A stretch of 64,000 nt of DNA from Nocardia jiangxiensis NBRC 101359 (GCF_000308615.1 NZ_BAGB01000010.1:36620-100619); one strand, 5' to 3'. Shown: positions 29,818-39,654, numbered from the stretch's first letter. A program made the numbers and translations. Notes: a model not told the origin generated them from the sequence alone.

Positions 29818-30123
29818 CTACTTCGCGACGTCGACGTCCACGTTGTGGATGCCGGCGCCCTCGGGGCTGACCTTCGCGGTGCCGTTGCCCGCGGAGGACA
29901 GGGCGCGGATGGTCCAGGTGCCGGGGGCGGCGAAGAAACGGAAGTCACCGGTGCCCGAGGCGACGACCTCGGCGGTGAATTCGTCGCTGGAGTCCAGCAG
30001 ACGGACGAACGCACCACCGACGGGATTGCCGTCGGCGTCGAGGACACGACCGGTCAGGACCGTCTCCTTCTCGGTGTCGACATTGGCAGGCAGGGTCTGA
30101 CCCTGGGTAGGTGCTGCGCACAT
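29818..30123 (-). CDS. sseC: DUF1416 protein SseC
   Basis: A 101-residue protein, MCAAPTQGQTLPANVDTEKE onwards, with a transthyretin/Ig-like beta domain (LTGRVLDADGNPVGGAFVRLLD). It is the partner always found beside thiosulfate sulfurtransferase CysA in mycobacteria (sseC2, Rv0814c). A Cys is present at position 2. It lies 6 nt after cysA in the operon and probably assists sulfur transfer or thiosulfate handling, but no reaction has been shown to my knowledge. Confidence 0.9.
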   Translation of the reverse strand: MCAAPTQGQTLPANVDTEKETVLTGRVLDADGNPVGGAFVRLLDSSDEFTAEVVASGTGDFRFFAAPGTWTIRALSSAGNGTAKVSPEGAGIHNVDVDVAK

Positions 30124-30129
30124 AGGAAA

Positions 30130-30963
30130 TTAGGCTCCCAACTCGATCGGTGCTCCCACGAGGGAGCCGTACTCGGTCCAGCTTCCGTCGTAGTTCTTGA
30201 CATTCTTGTGGCCGAGCAGCTCCTGCAGCACGAACCAGGTGTGCGAGGAACGCTCGCCGATGCGGCAGTAGGCGATGGTCTCCTTCTCGCCGTCCAGACC
30301 CGCATCCTTGTACAGCTCCGCGAGCTCCTCGTCGGAACGGAAGGTGCCGTCCTCGTTCGCGGCCTTGCTCCACGGCACGTTGATCGCGCTGGGGATGTGG
30401 CCGGGACGCTGGCTCTGCTCCTGCGGCAGGTGAGCCGGGGCGAGGATCTTGCCGGAGAACTCGTCGGGCGAACGCACGTCGACGAGGTTCTTGTTGCCGA
30501 TCGCGGCGATGGCGTCATCGCGGAACGCGCGGATGGACAGGTCCTGCTCGCCGGCCTTGTAGGTGGCGGCGGGGCGGCTGACCGCATCCTTCGACAGCGG
30601 GCGGCCGTCGAGCTCCCACTTCTTGCGACCGCCGTCGAGCAGCTTCACGTCCTGGTGGCCGTACAGCTTGAAGTACCAGTACGCGTACGCGGCGAACCAG
30701 TTGTTGTTGCCGCCGTAGAGAACGACCGTGTCGTCGTTGCCGATACCGCGCGCCGACAGCAGGTCGGAGAACTGCTCACGGTTGACGAAGTCACGCCGAA
30801 CCGCGTCCTGCAGGTCCTGCTTCCAGTCGATCTTGACGGCACCTTCGATGTGGCCCGTGTCGTAGGCGGAGGTGTCCTCGTCGACCTCGACGATGACGAC
30901 GCCGGGGGCGTTGAGGTTCTCTTCTACCCAGTCTGCGGAGACCAGGACATCGGAGCGAGCCAT
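30130..30963 (-). CDS. cysA: Thiosulfate sulfurtransferase (rhodanese) CysA2-type
   Basis: A 277-residue tandem rhodanese. The N-terminal domain is inactive; the C-terminal domain has the persulfide Cys233 in AYCRIGERSSHTW, the CRxGxR loop of thiosulfate sulfurtransferases. It transfers sulfane sulfur from thiosulfate to thiophilic acceptors. It is flanked by DUF4395 upstream and sseC downstream, and is under a polycysteine leader peptide, consistent with sulfur-amino-acid control. Despite its historical name it is not the sulfate-importer ATPase CysA. Confidence 0.95.
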   Translation of the reverse strand: MARSDVLVSADWVEENLNAPGVVIVEVDEDTSAYDTGHIEGAVKIDWKQDLQDAVRRDFVNREQFSDLLSARGIGNDDTVVLYGGNNNWFAAYAYWYFKLYGHQDVKLLDGGRKKWELDGRPLSKDAVSRPAATYKAGEQDLSIRAFRDDAIAAIGNKNLVDVRSPDEFSGKILAPAHLPQEQSQRPGHIPSAINVPWSKAANEDGTFRSDEELAELYKDAGLDGEKETIAYCRIGERSSHTWFVLQELLGHKNVKNYDGSWTEYGSLVGAPIELGA

Positions 30964-30991
30964 GTTGTTCCTTTCGATGTGACTTGCCGGG

Positions 30992-31483
30992 CTAGGTGGG
31001 GGACTGTGTGGGTGCGGGGAGGATCCGCTGGACGAGTGGGTAGATCTTGCAACCCAGGCAGATGCCGAACGCCGCGTTCAGGAATGCCGCGAACAGCGCG
31101 AAGGCGGCGAAGATCGCGCCGACCACCGCACTTCCGGCGGCGAAACCGATCAGGCTGACCACGGCGAAGATCAGGCCGACCAACTGGGCGAACCGCAGCG
31201 GTGCGACGGGTTCGACCTCGGTCGGCGGGCCGACGCGCGGTGCGACGAGCCGGGCGTAGATCTGCCCGTACGGGCTGCGCCGCGGGCCCAGCAGCGCGCC
31301 GAGTGCGAACACCACTGCCTGCAGGGCGATCAGCACCGCGGCGGCCGGGACCGAGACGGCGGAGACCAGCAGGACCACGACCAGAACGCCGGTGGTCAGC
31401 CACGCGGCGAAGCGGGGCCCACGGACGTCTACCTGGCCGGGTCGGGACTGCTGGGGGGATAAGTCGGTGTCGGATTGGGACAT
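30992..31483 (-). CDS. DUF4395 membrane protein
   Basis: A 163-residue membrane protein with about four hydrophobic segments and a conserved FGICLGCKIYPL motif near the C-terminus, whose Cys pair could handle sulfur. DUF4395 proteins commonly sit beside rhodaneses and thioredoxins. ATG 31483 follows AGGAGT. It is the first large gene after the Cys-rich leader, so it would be the immediate target of attenuation. Function unknown. Confidence 0.88.
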   Translation of the reverse strand: MSQSDTDLSPQQSRPGQVDVRGPRFAAWLTTGVLVVVLLVSAVSVPAAAVLIALQAVVFALGALLGPRRSPYGQIYARLVAPRVGPPTEVEPVAPLRFAQLVGLIFAVVSLIGFAAGSAVVGAIFAAFALFAAFLNAAFGICLGCKIYPLVQRILPAPTQSPT

Positions 31484-31569
31484 CGGAAGGACTCCTGCGC
31501 TGCGTATGTCTGTCTGGATTCGTGTCGGATCACCGGGGGATCGACGAGATCACTCACGCGGTAGGACAA

Positions 31570-31604
31570 CCGGTCGGCAGCGAGAAGAAGTAAAGGCCGA
31601 CCGG
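31570..31604 (-). promoter_or_regulatory. Hairpin directly after the polycysteine leader ORF
   Basis: 9-bp perfect stem CCGGTCGGC/GCCGACCGG with a 17-nt loop, starting at the base after the leader stop codon. A ribosome stalled on the Cys codons would leave this stem free to form; a terminating ribosome would mask it. Confidence 0.55.
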
Positions 31605-31670
31605 CTACATGCACAGGCAGCAACAACCGCCGAGGCGGCACAGATCGACTGTGCGGCGACGGGTGAGCAT
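31605..31670 (-). CDS. Cysteine-rich leader peptide for the DUF4395-cysA-sseC operon
   Basis: A 21-codon ORF, ATG 31670 to TAG, beginning MLTRRRTVDLCRL and ending GCCCLCM: five Cys in the last eleven residues, three of them consecutive. Polycysteine ORFs upstream of the cysA2 operon act as cysteine sensors in mycobacteria, from my memory of that literature; the same logic fits here. A hairpin begins immediately after the stop, and the operon start lies 122 nt downstream. A probable -10 TAAACT is at 31699-31704. Confidence 0.75.
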   Translation of the reverse strand: MLTRRRTVDLCRLGGCCCLCM

Positions 31671-31698
31671 CAGCTCTCGGCGGGTTTGCACGCCGATC

Positions 31699-31704
31699 AG
31701 TTTA
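31699..31704 (-). promoter_or_regulatory. -10 hexamer TAAACT for the sulfur operon transcript
   Basis: TAAACT on the minus strand lies 28 nt before the leader ATG, leaving a short 5' UTR of about 20 nt. Confidence 0.4.
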
Positions 31705-31820
31705 CCCGGTTCGGAGCGGAAATTGGACCCGGGGTCGGGAATCGGTGCGTTCGACCTGCTCAGGGCCGGTCAGCGTGCGGATCCGGACGCAGCGGGCCGG
31801 GTTCGCACCCTTCCACGCGC

Positions 31821-32285
31821 TCAGGCGCAGTGCGGTTCGCGTTCGGTGAGCGGGACCAGGGCGCTGCGCAGATCCGCGGTCTTGGGCACCCCGGAGATCC
31901 GGAAGCGTTCGCGGCCCTCGGCATCGAAGACGAAGGTCGTGGGCAGCGACAACACGTTCAGCTCGCGGGCCAGGGCGGGTTCGGCATCGATGTCGACCTC
32001 GATGTCGCGCGGCGGGGCCTGGGTTTCGGCCAGATCGGCGACGACGCCGCCGACCACCCGGCGCACCGCCGTGCACGGGCCGCACCATTCGGCGGAGAAA
32101 TGCAGTACCGAGGGGTGCGCCGCGCCGACGCCCGCCGCGGCCAGCAATGCCGTGCGCTGGGTGTCCTCGGGTGCAGTTGCCTTGGTGGCCGGGGCATTTC
32201 GCACGCGGCCCTCGCGGCGGCGCACCAGGATGCCGATCACGGCGCCGACCAGCAGCACCGCCACGAGAATCATGATCTGCGTCAT
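31821..32285 (-). CDS. thiX: Membrane-anchored thioredoxin-like protein (ThiX)
   Basis: A 154-residue protein with an N-terminal membrane helix (MILVAVLLVGAVIGILV) and a thioredoxin domain with the active site AEWCGPCTA near residue 70 and the cis-Pro loop LPTTFVF. It would be tethered with its domain on one face of the membrane as a thiol-disulfide oxidoreductase. It matches Rv0816c in position. The ATG overlaps the lmeA stop by 4 nt. The C-terminal sequence EPHCA includes one more Cys. Confidence 0.88.
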   Translation of the reverse strand: MTQIMILVAVLLVGAVIGILVRRREGRVRNAPATKATAPEDTQRTALLAAAGVGAAHPSVLHFSAEWCGPCTAVRRVVGGVVADLAETQAPPRDIEVDIDAEPALARELNVLSLPTTFVFDAEGRERFRISGVPKTADLRSALVPLTEREPHCA

Positions 32286-33190
32286 GGTTGGGCGAACCTG
32301 TCCATATCGATCGTCATATTGTCGCCTTCCCCCTCGACGATGATATTGCCGCCGAGCGCCTTGACGCTGGTCGGGTGCACACCGAAGGGCAGATCGCGGG
32401 TGTCGATGGTTCGGGTGAACCGGGCCAGCACCGCGGTCTTGTCCAAGTCGGGGCTCAGCTCCACCGAGTTCGTGGTGGTGGTCTCGTCGCCGTGATACAG
32501 ATCCGTCGCGACGATGCGGACCTGATCACCGTCGAGCATCAGATCGGCCTTCACGCTGACGCGTTCGGTACTGCGCGGTTCGGGACCCAGCGGAATGGTG
32601 CCGCTGAGGATGAGCGCGCCCTGGGTGGTCACGCCCGAACCGCCGGAGCCGCCGGTCCCGTCGGACTTGTCGGCCGGCGGGCCGCGCATGTCCAGATCCG
32701 GGATGTTGAACAACCGGCCCAGCTCGACCGGTTCGATGCGCATCCGCCCGGCCACCCGATCCACCGAAACCGCCCGGGTGTCGCCGTCCAACAGCGCGCG
32801 CGCCGGGAGATGGACGCCGTTGAGCGTCGCCTCGACCAGGATCTGGCCCGGGATGTCCGGCCGGTTCGCACTGGCCTGGATCTCGACGTTGCGGAAATCA
32901 CCGTGCCAGGCCTGCAACACGAACGGGAATCCGTGCATCGTCACGTCGGGGTCGGCGCTGAGCTCACCGCCCGCGCGCAGCGACCGCGACACCCGATATT
33001 CCGAATAGGCCGCCGCGGTGAAATCCACCACGACCGCGATCGCGACCAGCAGCAGCAGTCCGAGGACGAGCTTGCGCACCACGACCGCGCGCATCGACAC
33101 GCGGATTTCCTCGGCGAGCGGGGCGCCGGACTCCTCGGCGGACAGGTCCGGGGCGGGCCGGGTGTCGGAGGTTTCGGTCGGATTACCCAT
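32282..33190 (-). CDS. lmeA: DUF2993 protein, LmeA-like (lipomannan elongation factor)
   Basis: A 302-residue protein with a short cytoplasmic N-terminus, one membrane helix (LVLGLLLLVAIAVVVDF) near residues 38-55, and a periplasmic DUF2993 domain built of beta-rich repeats. Rv0817c, the mycobacterial counterpart in the same place, is LmeA, which binds phosphatidylinositol mannosides and supports lipomannan chain elongation. A Gly/Ser loop sits at about residue 185. I chose ATG 33190 (MGNPTETSD); the frame is open further upstream without protein-like sequence. Confidence 0.85.
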   Translation of the reverse strand: MGNPTETSDTRPAPDLSAEESGAPLAEEIRVSMRAVVVRKLVLGLLLLVAIAVVVDFTAAAYSEYRVSRSLRAGGELSADPDVTMHGFPFVLQAWHGDFRNVEIQASANRPDIPGQILVEATLNGVHLPARALLDGDTRAVSVDRVAGRMRIEPVELGRLFNIPDLDMRGPPADKSDGTGGSGGSGVTTQGALILSGTIPLGPEPRSTERVSVKADLMLDGDQVRIVATDLYHGDETTTTNSVELSPDLDKTAVLARFTRTIDTRDLPFGVHPTSVKALGGNIIVEGEGDNMTIDMDRFAQP

Positions 33191-33595
33191 GGATTCGGCC
33201 GCCTCTGCGCGGCGCACCGGACGTGGCCGGGCCGGTCGAAGCGGAGTCGGTGTGCGGTGTCTCAGCCATGCGCGCGCCCGCCCGTGCACAGGTCGGGCGG
33301 GGTGGCCGCGTGCTCGCGAGGTTCGCCGCCGGGCCGGCGGTGCGGAGCTGGTCGGGTCGTCGGGGTACCCGGTGAGTTACCCATGCATGCACGATATCTG
33401 TTGTCGCCTCGATCAGCCCGCGGCGTTCGCTGATCCGGATTCGGATCGGGCAGGCGCGAGTACGCCGGGTCGCCGGAATGCGTGGTCAACTCGGCAGACG
33501 CGCTAATGTAGGCACGAATTACCAGTGCTAACGAGCATGATGTCGCGGAGTTACAGCGAGGTTGCCGCGGACATGCCAGATTGGGAGGAGAGCCG
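33191..33595. other. Intergenic region between divergent lmeA and glnR
   Basis: 405 bp. It holds dispersed repeat copy B at 33331-33407 and must contain the promoters of lmeA and glnR. The glnR ribosome-binding site GGAGGAG is at its right end. No further gene was recognised. Confidence 0.5.
33331..33407 (+). repeat. Dispersed intergenic repeat, copy B (shorter)
   Basis: Contains GGGCCGGCGGT, then after about 31 bp the core TACCCGGTGAGTTACCCATG and the tail ATCTGTTGTCGC. The left third found in copies A, C and D is not clear here. Confidence 0.65.
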
Positions 33596-34360
33596 GTGGA
33601 GCTACTCCTGCTGACCTCGGACCCGAACCCGGAGTCGGTCCTGCCCTCGCTGGCGTTGTTACCGCACAACGTCCGTCCGGCGCCGACGGAGGTTTCCTCC
33701 CTGCTCGAGGCCGGATCCGCCGACGTCGCGCTGGTCGATGCGCGCACCGATCTGGCCGCCGCGCGCGGACTGTGCCGGCTGCTCGGCAGTACCGGATCCT
33801 CGGTGCCGGTCGTCGCGGTGCTCACCGAGGGTGGGCTGGTCGCGGTCAACGCCGACTGGGGTCTGGACGACATCCTGCTGCCGGGCACCGGCCCCGCCGA
33901 ACTCGACGCACGGTTGCGTCTGCTGGTGGCGCGCAACGGTGGCTCGGCCAGCCCGGAGAACACCGGCAAGATCACCCTGGGCGAGTTGGTGATCGACGAG
34001 GGCACGTACACCGCGCGGCTGCGCGGGCGCCCGCTCGATCTGACCTACAAGGAATTCGAACTGCTGAAGTACCTGGCCCAGCACGCGGGCCGGGTGTTCA
34101 CCCGGGCCCAGCTGCTGCAGGAGGTCTGGGGTTACGACTTCTTCGGCGGCACCCGCACGGTCGACGTCCACGTGCGACGGTTGCGCGCCAAACTCGGCAG
34201 TGAATACGAATCGCTCATCGGTACGGTGCGCAACGTCGGCTACAAGGCGGTGCGCCCGGCGCGCTCGAACGCGAAGGGCGATGCGGCCCAGGCGGCGCCC
34301 GAGGACGGCGCGCCCGCGGAGGACGCGCAACCGGCCCCGGTCAACGGTTCGCTGTCGTGA
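33596..34360 (+). CDS. glnR: GlnR-type OmpR-family response regulator
   Basis: A 254-residue regulator, orthologous by position to Rv0818. An N-terminal receiver-like domain has Asp in LVDARTD but lacks a canonical acidic pocket, as expected of orphan GlnR proteins. The C-terminal winged helix ([47 protein letters not shown]) binds DNA. GlnR controls nitrogen assimilation in actinomycetes. GTG 33596 follows GGAGGAG by 5-6 nt. A low-complexity Ala/Pro/Asp tail follows the wing. The stop overlaps mshD. Confidence 0.9.
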   Translation: MELLLLTSDPNPESVLPSLALLPHNVRPAPTEVSSLLEAGSADVALVDARTDLAAARGLCRLLGSTGSSVPVVAVLTEGGLVAVNADWGLDDILLPGTGPAELDARLRLLVARNGGSASPENTGKITLGELVIDEGTYTARLRGRPLDLTYKEFELLKYLAQHAGRVFTRAQLLQEVWGYDFFGGTRTVDVHVRRLRAKLGSEYESLIGTVRNVGYKAVRPARSNAKGDAAQAAPEDGAPAEDAQPAPVNGSLS

Positions 34361-35271
34361 CCGCCGATCGGGCGGAGCTGTCGGGCTGGACCGACGAGCT
34401 GTCCGCCGACGAGGTGTCCCAGGTTCGCGAGCTGCTCGCGCGCGCGGACGAGACCGACGGTGTCGCACCGGTTTCCGAACAGGCCGTGCTGTCGCTGGAC
34501 GTGTCCGGCGCGGCGCGGCATCTGCTCGCGATGCGCGAGGGCACGGTGGCCGGGTACGCGAATCTCGTTGCCGCACATAGCGATCACCCGGCGATGGCGG
34601 AGGTCGCGGTGGACCCGCGGCATCGCGGTCGCGGGATCGGCGCGGCCCTGGTGGGGGCGGCTCTGACCGAGGGCGGCCGGGGAGCGCGGGTGTGGGCGCA
34701 CGGCAATCTGCCCTCGGCGCGCGCGGTGGCCGGACGTCTCGGGTTGGGTGTGGCGCGCGAACTGTGGCAGATGCGACGTCCGCTGGCAACTCCTGAGCTA
34801 CCAGAGCTGACCGTGCCGTCCGGACTCACCCTGCGGACCTATGCGGGGCCGGCCGACGACGCGGAACTGCTGCGGGTCAACAACGCGGCGTTCGACTGGC
34901 ATCCCGAACAGGGCGGGTGGACCGAGGCGGATGTCGTGGTGCGTCGCGAATCGTCCTGGTTCGATCCGAAGGGCTTGTTCATCGCCGTGGACACCGCGCG
35001 GCCCGAACGCATCCTGGGCTTTCACTGGACCAAGGTGCACGACGACACGGATCCGCCGGTGGGCGAGGTCTACGTGGTCGGCATCGATCCCGCCGCGCAG
35101 GGACGCGGGCTGGGGCGGCTGCTGACCCTCGCGGGCCTGCACTACCTGCGGGATCGCAGCCTGGGTGAGGTGCTGCTCTACACCGAGGCGGACAACACCG
35201 CGGCGGTGCACACCTACACGCGGCTGGGTTTCGGCACCTCGCACGTCGACGCGGCCTACGCCGCACGCTGA
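34357..35271 (+). CDS. mshD: Mycothiol synthase (acetyltransferase) MshD
   Basis: A 304-residue protein with two GNAT domains. It acetylates Cys-GlcN-Ins with acetyl-CoA in the last step of mycothiol synthesis. The first domain has an acetyl-CoA-binding RGRGIGAAL; the second has [10 protein letters not shown] and YTRLGF. The GTG overlaps the glnR stop by 4 nt, the same arrangement as Rv0818-Rv0819. Mycothiol is restricted to actinomycetes, which supports the taxon call. Confidence 0.95.
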   Translation: MTADRAELSGWTDELSADEVSQVRELLARADETDGVAPVSEQAVLSLDVSGAARHLLAMREGTVAGYANLVAAHSDHPAMAEVAVDPRHRGRGIGAALVGAALTEGGRGARVWAHGNLPSARAVAGRLGLGVARELWQMRRPLATPELPELTVPSGLTLRTYAGPADDAELLRVNNAAFDWHPEQGGWTEADVVVRRESSWFDPKGLFIAVDTARPERILGFHWTKVHDDTDPPVGEVYVVGIDPAAQGRGLGRLLTLAGLHYLRDRSLGEVLLYTEADNTAAVHTYTRLGFGTSHVDAAYAAR

Positions 35272-35376
35272 CACTCGACGCGGTCGCCTGTCGATAGGGT
35301 CCTTCGTCGGATATTTCGACGATGCTGGTTAAAGTGCGGCAAATGTCACAGCGGCAGCTCGTAATAGCGTTGGCTT

Positions 35377-35409
35377 GTTCACCCCGCGTTCACTTCCCCA
35401 GGTCCAACT
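35377..35409 (+). promoter_or_regulatory. PHO-box-like direct repeats upstream of pstS
   Basis: GTTCACCCCGC and GTTCACTTCCC are consecutive 11-nt units, followed by a weaker CAGGTCCAACT, 133 nt before pstS. Two GTTCAC-type 11-mers in tandem is the form of PhoP boxes in actinomycetes. Confidence 0.7.
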
Positions 35410-35541
35410 GTCAACCGGCCGAACCTACGTTACTTGTGGGCAGTACCCGCTGCCCGGTGTGCGAGTTCTGTGAACAGCCACCACGGTACCCGTCCGGTCG
35501 TTGAGGGATCGGGCGTGTCTCGAGCGTTACCGGAGGAATTG

Positions 35542-36663
35542 GTGAATCTCAAGCGCAGCAGCGCTCTCATCGGCGTGCTGGCAGCCGCAGGGGCCCTGAC
35601 CCTGTCGGCCTGTGGCAGCGACAACAACACCGCGTCGACCGGCAGCACCGCACCGAAGGTCAACGTCGACTGCGGTGGCAAGAAGGCGCTCAAGTCGAGT
35701 GGTTCCACGGCGCAGAAGAACGCCATGGACCGCTTCATCGCCGCCTACCAGCAGAACTGCGACGGCTACAAGCTGGACTACACCGGCAGTGGCTCGGGTG
35801 CGGGCATCAACGACTTCATCGGTGGCCAAACCGATTTCGCGGGCTCGGACTCGCCGCTGGACCCGAAGAAGGGTGAGGTCGACAAGGCCGCGCAGCGCTG
35901 CGGTTCGACCGCCTGGGATCTGCCGACCGTCTTCGGGCCGATCGCCGTCACCTACAACATCACCGGTGTGGACAACCTGGTGCTGGACGGCCCGACCGCC
36001 GCCAAGGTGTTCAGCGGCCAGATCAAGAACTGGAACGACCCGGCGATCAAGGCGCTCAACACGGGCATCGCCGACAAGCTGCCGGACCTGGCCATCAACG
36101 TGGTCTTCCGTAGCGACCAGTCGGGCACCACCGACAACTTCCAGCAGTACCTGGCCGCCGCCTCGAAGGGCGCGTGGACCAAGGGCGCGGGCAAGGTCTT
36201 CAACGGTGGTGTCGGCGAGGGCGCCCAGGGCAACGACGGCACCTCGGCCGCGATCAACCGCACCCCCGGTTCGATCACCTACAACGAGTGGTCCTTCGCC
36301 AAGGCGCAGAACCTGCACATGGCGCGCATCCTGACCGACGCCTCGGTCAAGCCGGTCGAGCTGAACACCGCCTCGGCCAGCGCGGCCGTCGCGAGCGTCA
36401 AGGTCAAGGGCACGGGCAACGACCTGGTGCTGGACACCTCGTCGTTCTACAACCCGACCGACGCGACCGCGTACCCGATCATGCTCGGCACCTACGAGGT
36501 GGTCTGCTCGAAGTACAGCGACGCCGACACCGCCAAGGCCGTCAAGGCGTTCCTGACCTCCGCGGTCAACAACGGTCAGGCCGGTCTGGACACCGCCGGG
36601 TACATCCCGCTGCCGGATTCGTTCAAGACCAAGCTGACCACCGCCATCAACGCCATCTCCTGA
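35542..36663 (+). CDS. pstS: Phosphate ABC transporter substrate-binding lipoprotein PstS
   Basis: A 373-residue periplasmic-type phosphate receptor. Signal peptide and lipobox LSAC place the lipidated Cys at position 24. The phosphate-binding loops are KSSGSTAQ near residue 50, [10 protein letters not shown] and [10 protein letters not shown]. The open frame extends upstream, but GTG 35542 is preceded by CGGAGGAATT, a good ribosome-binding site. It starts a pstS-pstC-pstA-pstB operon under the PHO box, thus induced by phosphate limitation. Confidence 0.95.
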   Translation: MNLKRSSALIGVLAAAGALTLSACGSDNNTASTGSTAPKVNVDCGGKKALKSSGSTAQKNAMDRFIAAYQQNCDGYKLDYTGSGSGAGINDFIGGQTDFAGSDSPLDPKKGEVDKAAQRCGSTAWDLPTVFGPIAVTYNITGVDNLVLDGPTAAKVFSGQIKNWNDPAIKALNTGIADKLPDLAINVVFRSDQSGTTDNFQQYLAAASKGAWTKGAGKVFNGGVGEGAQGNDGTSAAINRTPGSITYNEWSFAKAQNLHMARILTDASVKPVELNTASASAAVASVKVKGTGNDLVLDTSSFYNPTDATAYPIMLGTYEVVCSKYSDADTAKAVKAFLTSAVNNGQAGLDTAGYIPLPDSFKTKLTTAINAIS

Positions 36664-36675
36664 TAGCTGCCATCC

Positions 36676-37725
36676 ATGACCGTGCACGACGATGTCACCG
36701 CCGCAGGCCAGTCGGAATCGACCGGCCTGCGGGCGGGCGGAGATACTGCTCGAATGCCGAGTGATCCCGACACCGATCCGGCGAAGTCCACCCGAGCGGG
36801 CGTGAGCAACAAACCGGAGTTGATCTTCCGGTCGCTGGCCACCGCTGCAGGTGCGACGATCGTCGCCGCCATCGCGCTGATCGCGCTGTTCCTGCTGATC
36901 CGGGCCGTGCCCTCGATCGGCGCGAACAAAGCGAACTTCTTCACCAGCGGCCAGTTCAACACCAACGATGCCAACAATCTGAAGTTCGGCATCAGGGACC
37001 TGTTCATGGTCACGGTGATGAGCGCGGTCATGGCACTGGTGATCGCGGTGCCGGTGGGCGTCGGTATCGCACTGTTCCTGACCCAGTACGCGCCCAAGGC
37101 GCTGGCCCGCCCGTTCTCGATGCTGGTGGACCTGCTGGCGGCGGTGCCATCGATCGTGTTCGGTCTATGGGGGTTCCTGGTGCTGGCCGAGAAGCTGGTG
37201 CCGGTGGAGAAGTTCTTCAACAACACTTTCGGCTGGTTCTTCCTGTTCAAATCGGGCAACGTCTCGATCGACGGCGGCGGCACGATCTTCACCGCCGGCG
37301 TGGTGCTGGCCGTGATGATCCTGCCGATCATCACCTCGGTCAGCCGCGAGGTCTTCAATCTCACGCCGCGTGCGCACATCGAGGCCGCGCAGGCGCTGGG
37401 TGCGACCAAGTGGGAAGTAGTGCGGATGACCGTGCTGCCCTACGGCCGCAGCGGTGTGATCGCCGGGTCGATGCTCGGCCTGGGCCGTGCCCTGGGTGAG
37501 ACGATCGCGGTGCTGATCGTGCTGCGCACCGCGCAGCAGGCGGGCCACTGGTCGCTGTTCGACGGCGGATACACCTTCGCTTCCAAGATCGCCTCGGCCG
37601 CTTCGGAATTCAGCCAGGCGCTGCCGACCGGCGCCTACATCGCCGCGGGCTTCGTGCTGTTCGTGCTGACCTTCGTGGTCAACGCGCTGGCCCGGGTCGC
37701 CGCCGGCGGGAAGGTGAACGGGTGA
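36676..37725 (+). CDS. pstC: Phosphate ABC transporter permease PstC
   Basis: A 349-residue permease. A cytoplasmic N-terminus of about 50 residues precedes six helices. The motif [17 protein letters not shown] is typical for PstC, and the ATPase-contact loop reads [25 protein letters not shown]. It starts 12 nt after pstS and its TGA overlaps the pstA ATG. No anomalies. Confidence 0.95.
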   Translation: MTVHDDVTAAGQSESTGLRAGGDTARMPSDPDTDPAKSTRAGVSNKPELIFRSLATAAGATIVAAIALIALFLLIRAVPSIGANKANFFTSGQFNTNDANNLKFGIRDLFMVTVMSAVMALVIAVPVGVGIALFLTQYAPKALARPFSMLVDLLAAVPSIVFGLWGFLVLAEKLVPVEKFFNNTFGWFFLFKSGNVSIDGGGTIFTAGVVLAVMILPIITSVSREVFNLTPRAHIEAAQALGATKWEVVRMTVLPYGRSGVIAGSMLGLGRALGETIAVLIVLRTAQQAGHWSLFDGGYTFASKIASAASEFSQALPTGAYIAAGFVLFVLTFVVNALARVAAGGKVNG

Positions 37726-38627
37726 TGACCACAGCCACTCTGGACAAACCCATCAAGGCGCCCGCCTTCCGGGAGATCTCGCTGGGTCGCAAGATTCGCA
37801 ACAACATCGCGACGCTGGTGATGTGGTTGTGCTTCGCGATCGCGATGGTGCCGCTGGCCTGGGTGCTCATCGTGGTGGTGAGCAAGGGGATCAGCTCGGT
37901 CACCCGCAGCGGCTGGTGGAGCAACTCCCAATACGGCGTGCTGCCCGAGCAGTTCGCCGGTGGTGTGTACCACGCCATCTTCGGCACGATCGCCCAGGCG
38001 GTCGTCGCGGCGATCATCGCCATCCCGCTGGGCGTGATGGCCGCGGTCTACCTGATCGAGTACGGTGGCGGCCGGTTGGCCAAGGTCACCACGTTCATGG
38101 TCGACATCCTCGCCGGTGTGCCCTCGATCGTGGCCGCGCTGTTCGTGTTCTCGCTGTGGATCGCGACGTTGAAGTTCCAGCAGAGCGCGCTGGCCGTGTC
38201 CTTCGCCCTGGTGCTGTTGATGCTGCCGGTGGTGGTGCGCAGCACCGAGGAGATGCTCAAGCTGGTCCCCGACGAATTGCGGGAGGCCTCATACGCATTG
38301 GGCATCCCGAAGTGGAAGACGATCGTGCGGATCGTGATACCGACCGCACTGCCCGGCATGATCAGCGGCATGCTGCTGGCCGTGGCCCGCGTGATGGGTG
38401 AAACCGCGCCCGTGCTGGTGCTGGTCGGATATTCGAAGTCGATCAACTTCAACATCTTCCAGGGCAACATGGCCTCGCTGCCGCTGCTGGTCTACCAGGA
38501 GCTGTCCAACCCGCAGCCCGCCGGTGTGGCGCGGGTGTGGGGTGCGTCGCTGACGCTGATCCTGATCATCGCCCTGCTGTACGTGGGGGCCGCGGTCGTC
38601 AACAAGCTGCTCACGCGGAACCGATAG
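37725..38627 (+). CDS. pstA: Phosphate ABC transporter permease PstA
   Basis: A 300-residue permease paired with PstC. It has six helices, [20 protein letters not shown], and the coupling loop [26 protein letters not shown]. The start is probably the ATG at 37725, overlapping the pstC stop as TGATG; a GTG 3 nt upstream is the alternative. The gene is 19 nt from pstB. Confidence 0.95.
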   Translation: MTTATLDKPIKAPAFREISLGRKIRNNIATLVMWLCFAIAMVPLAWVLIVVVSKGISSVTRSGWWSNSQYGVLPEQFAGGVYHAIFGTIAQAVVAAIIAIPLGVMAAVYLIEYGGGRLAKVTTFMVDILAGVPSIVAALFVFSLWIATLKFQQSALAVSFALVLLMLPVVVRSTEEMLKLVPDELREASYALGIPKWKTIVRIVIPTALPGMISGMLLAVARVMGETAPVLVLVGYSKSINFNIFQGNMASLPLLVYQELSNPQPAGVARVWGASLTLILIIALLYVGAAVVNKLLTRNR

Positions 38628-38646
38628 AAGCGAACGGAATAACGAC

Positions 38647-39423
38647 ATGGCCAAGCGGATCGACGTCAAAGATCTGAACATCTATTACGGCAGGTTCCAC
38701 GCCGTTTCCGATGTGTCGCTGACCGTGCTGCCCCGCAGCGTCACCGCCTTCATCGGTCCCTCCGGTTGCGGTAAGTCGACCGTGCTGCGCTCGCTGAACC
38801 GCATGCACGAGGTCACCCCCGGCGCCCGCGTCGAGGGTGCGGTGCTGCTGGACGGCGAGGACATCTACGGCGCGGCGATCGACCCGGTCGGGGTGCGCCG
38901 CACCATCGGCATGGTGTTCCAGCGCCCGAACCCGTTCCCCACCATGTCGATTCGCGACAACGTGGTGGCCGGACTGCGCTTGCAGGGTGTGCGCAACAAG
39001 AAGGAACTGGCCGAGGTGGCCGAGCGGTCGCTGCGCGGTGCGAACCTCTGGAACGAGGTCAAGGACCGGCTCGACAAGCCCGGCGGCGGCCTGTCCGGTG
39101 GTCAGCAGCAGCGTCTGTGCATCGCCCGCGCGATCGCGGTCTCGCCCGACGTGCTGCTGATGGACGAGCCCTGTTCGGCGCTGGACCCGATCTCGACCCT
39201 GGCGATCGAGGATCTGGTCTCCGAACTGAAGAAGCAGTACACGATCGTCATCGTCACCCACAACATGCAGCAGGCCGCCCGAGTGAGCGATCAGACGGCC
39301 TTCTTCAACCTCAAGGAGCAGGGCAAGCCCGGCAACCTGGTGGAGATCGACGAGACGGAGAAGATCTTCTCCAACCCCTCGCAGAAGGCCACGGAGGACT
39401 ACATCTCCGGCCGCTTCGGGTAA
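38647..39423 (+). CDS. pstB: Phosphate import ATP-binding protein PstB
   Basis: A 258-residue ABC ATPase. Walker A is GPSGCGKST, the Q-loop sits in VFQRPNPFP, the signature is LSGGQQQR and Walker B is [13 protein letters not shown]. This is the phosphate-specific form, with the PstB hallmark [14 protein letters not shown]. It converges on phoU, with a hairpin and a dispersed repeat between. In mycobacteria the equivalent gene is sometimes called phoT. Confidence 0.96.
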   Translation: MAKRIDVKDLNIYYGRFHAVSDVSLTVLPRSVTAFIGPSGCGKSTVLRSLNRMHEVTPGARVEGAVLLDGEDIYGAAIDPVGVRRTIGMVFQRPNPFPTMSIRDNVVAGLRLQGVRNKKELAEVAERSLRGANLWNEVKDRLDKPGGGLSGGQQQRLCIARAIAVSPDVLLMDEPCSALDPISTLAIEDLVSELKKQYTIVIVTHNMQQAARVSDQTAFFNLKEQGKPGNLVEIDETEKIFSNPSQKATEDYISGRFG

Positions 39424-39479
39424 CAGGGGAGACGCTGCCCCGCACCTCCCCGAAAACTGCCTGACTGCCGCCGAATCCA

Positions 39480-39525
39480 CTGTTGCGCTGTGAATCCGAC
39501 CGACACCGGATTCGCAGCGCAACAG
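39480..39525. terminator. Terminator hairpin between pstB and phoU
   Basis: 19-bp arms, CTGTTGCGCTGTGAATCCG and CGGATTCGCAGCGCAACAG, with a single T-G wobble and the 8-nt loop ACCGACAC. It lies 57 nt after the pstB stop and overlaps the tail of repeat copy C. Confidence 0.65.
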
Positions 39526-39648
39526 CTGACTTCAGGAGTACACGGGTAACTCACCGGGTACGCCCGAGAGTCGGCCGAACGACTGACCGTCGGCCCGATA
39601 TGTAAGCCTCCCCGCACCCGACGACCCGCTGAAGGCGCGGAGAGGCGG
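39517..39648 (-). repeat. Dispersed intergenic repeat, copy C (minus orientation)
   Basis: On the minus strand it begins CCGCCTCTCCGCGCC, then GTCGTCGGGTGCGGGG, GGGCCGACGGTCAG and the core GTACCCGGTGAGTTACCC, ending GTCAGCTGTTGCGC. It abuts the 3' end of phoU and reads in the same direction as phoU. Confidence 0.7.
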
Positions 39649-39654
39649 GGGAGC

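Noticed and set aside
30130..30963. Sulfate importer ATPase CysA
   Set aside because: Despite the shared symbol, the protein is a tandem rhodanese with Cys233 and has no Walker motifs.
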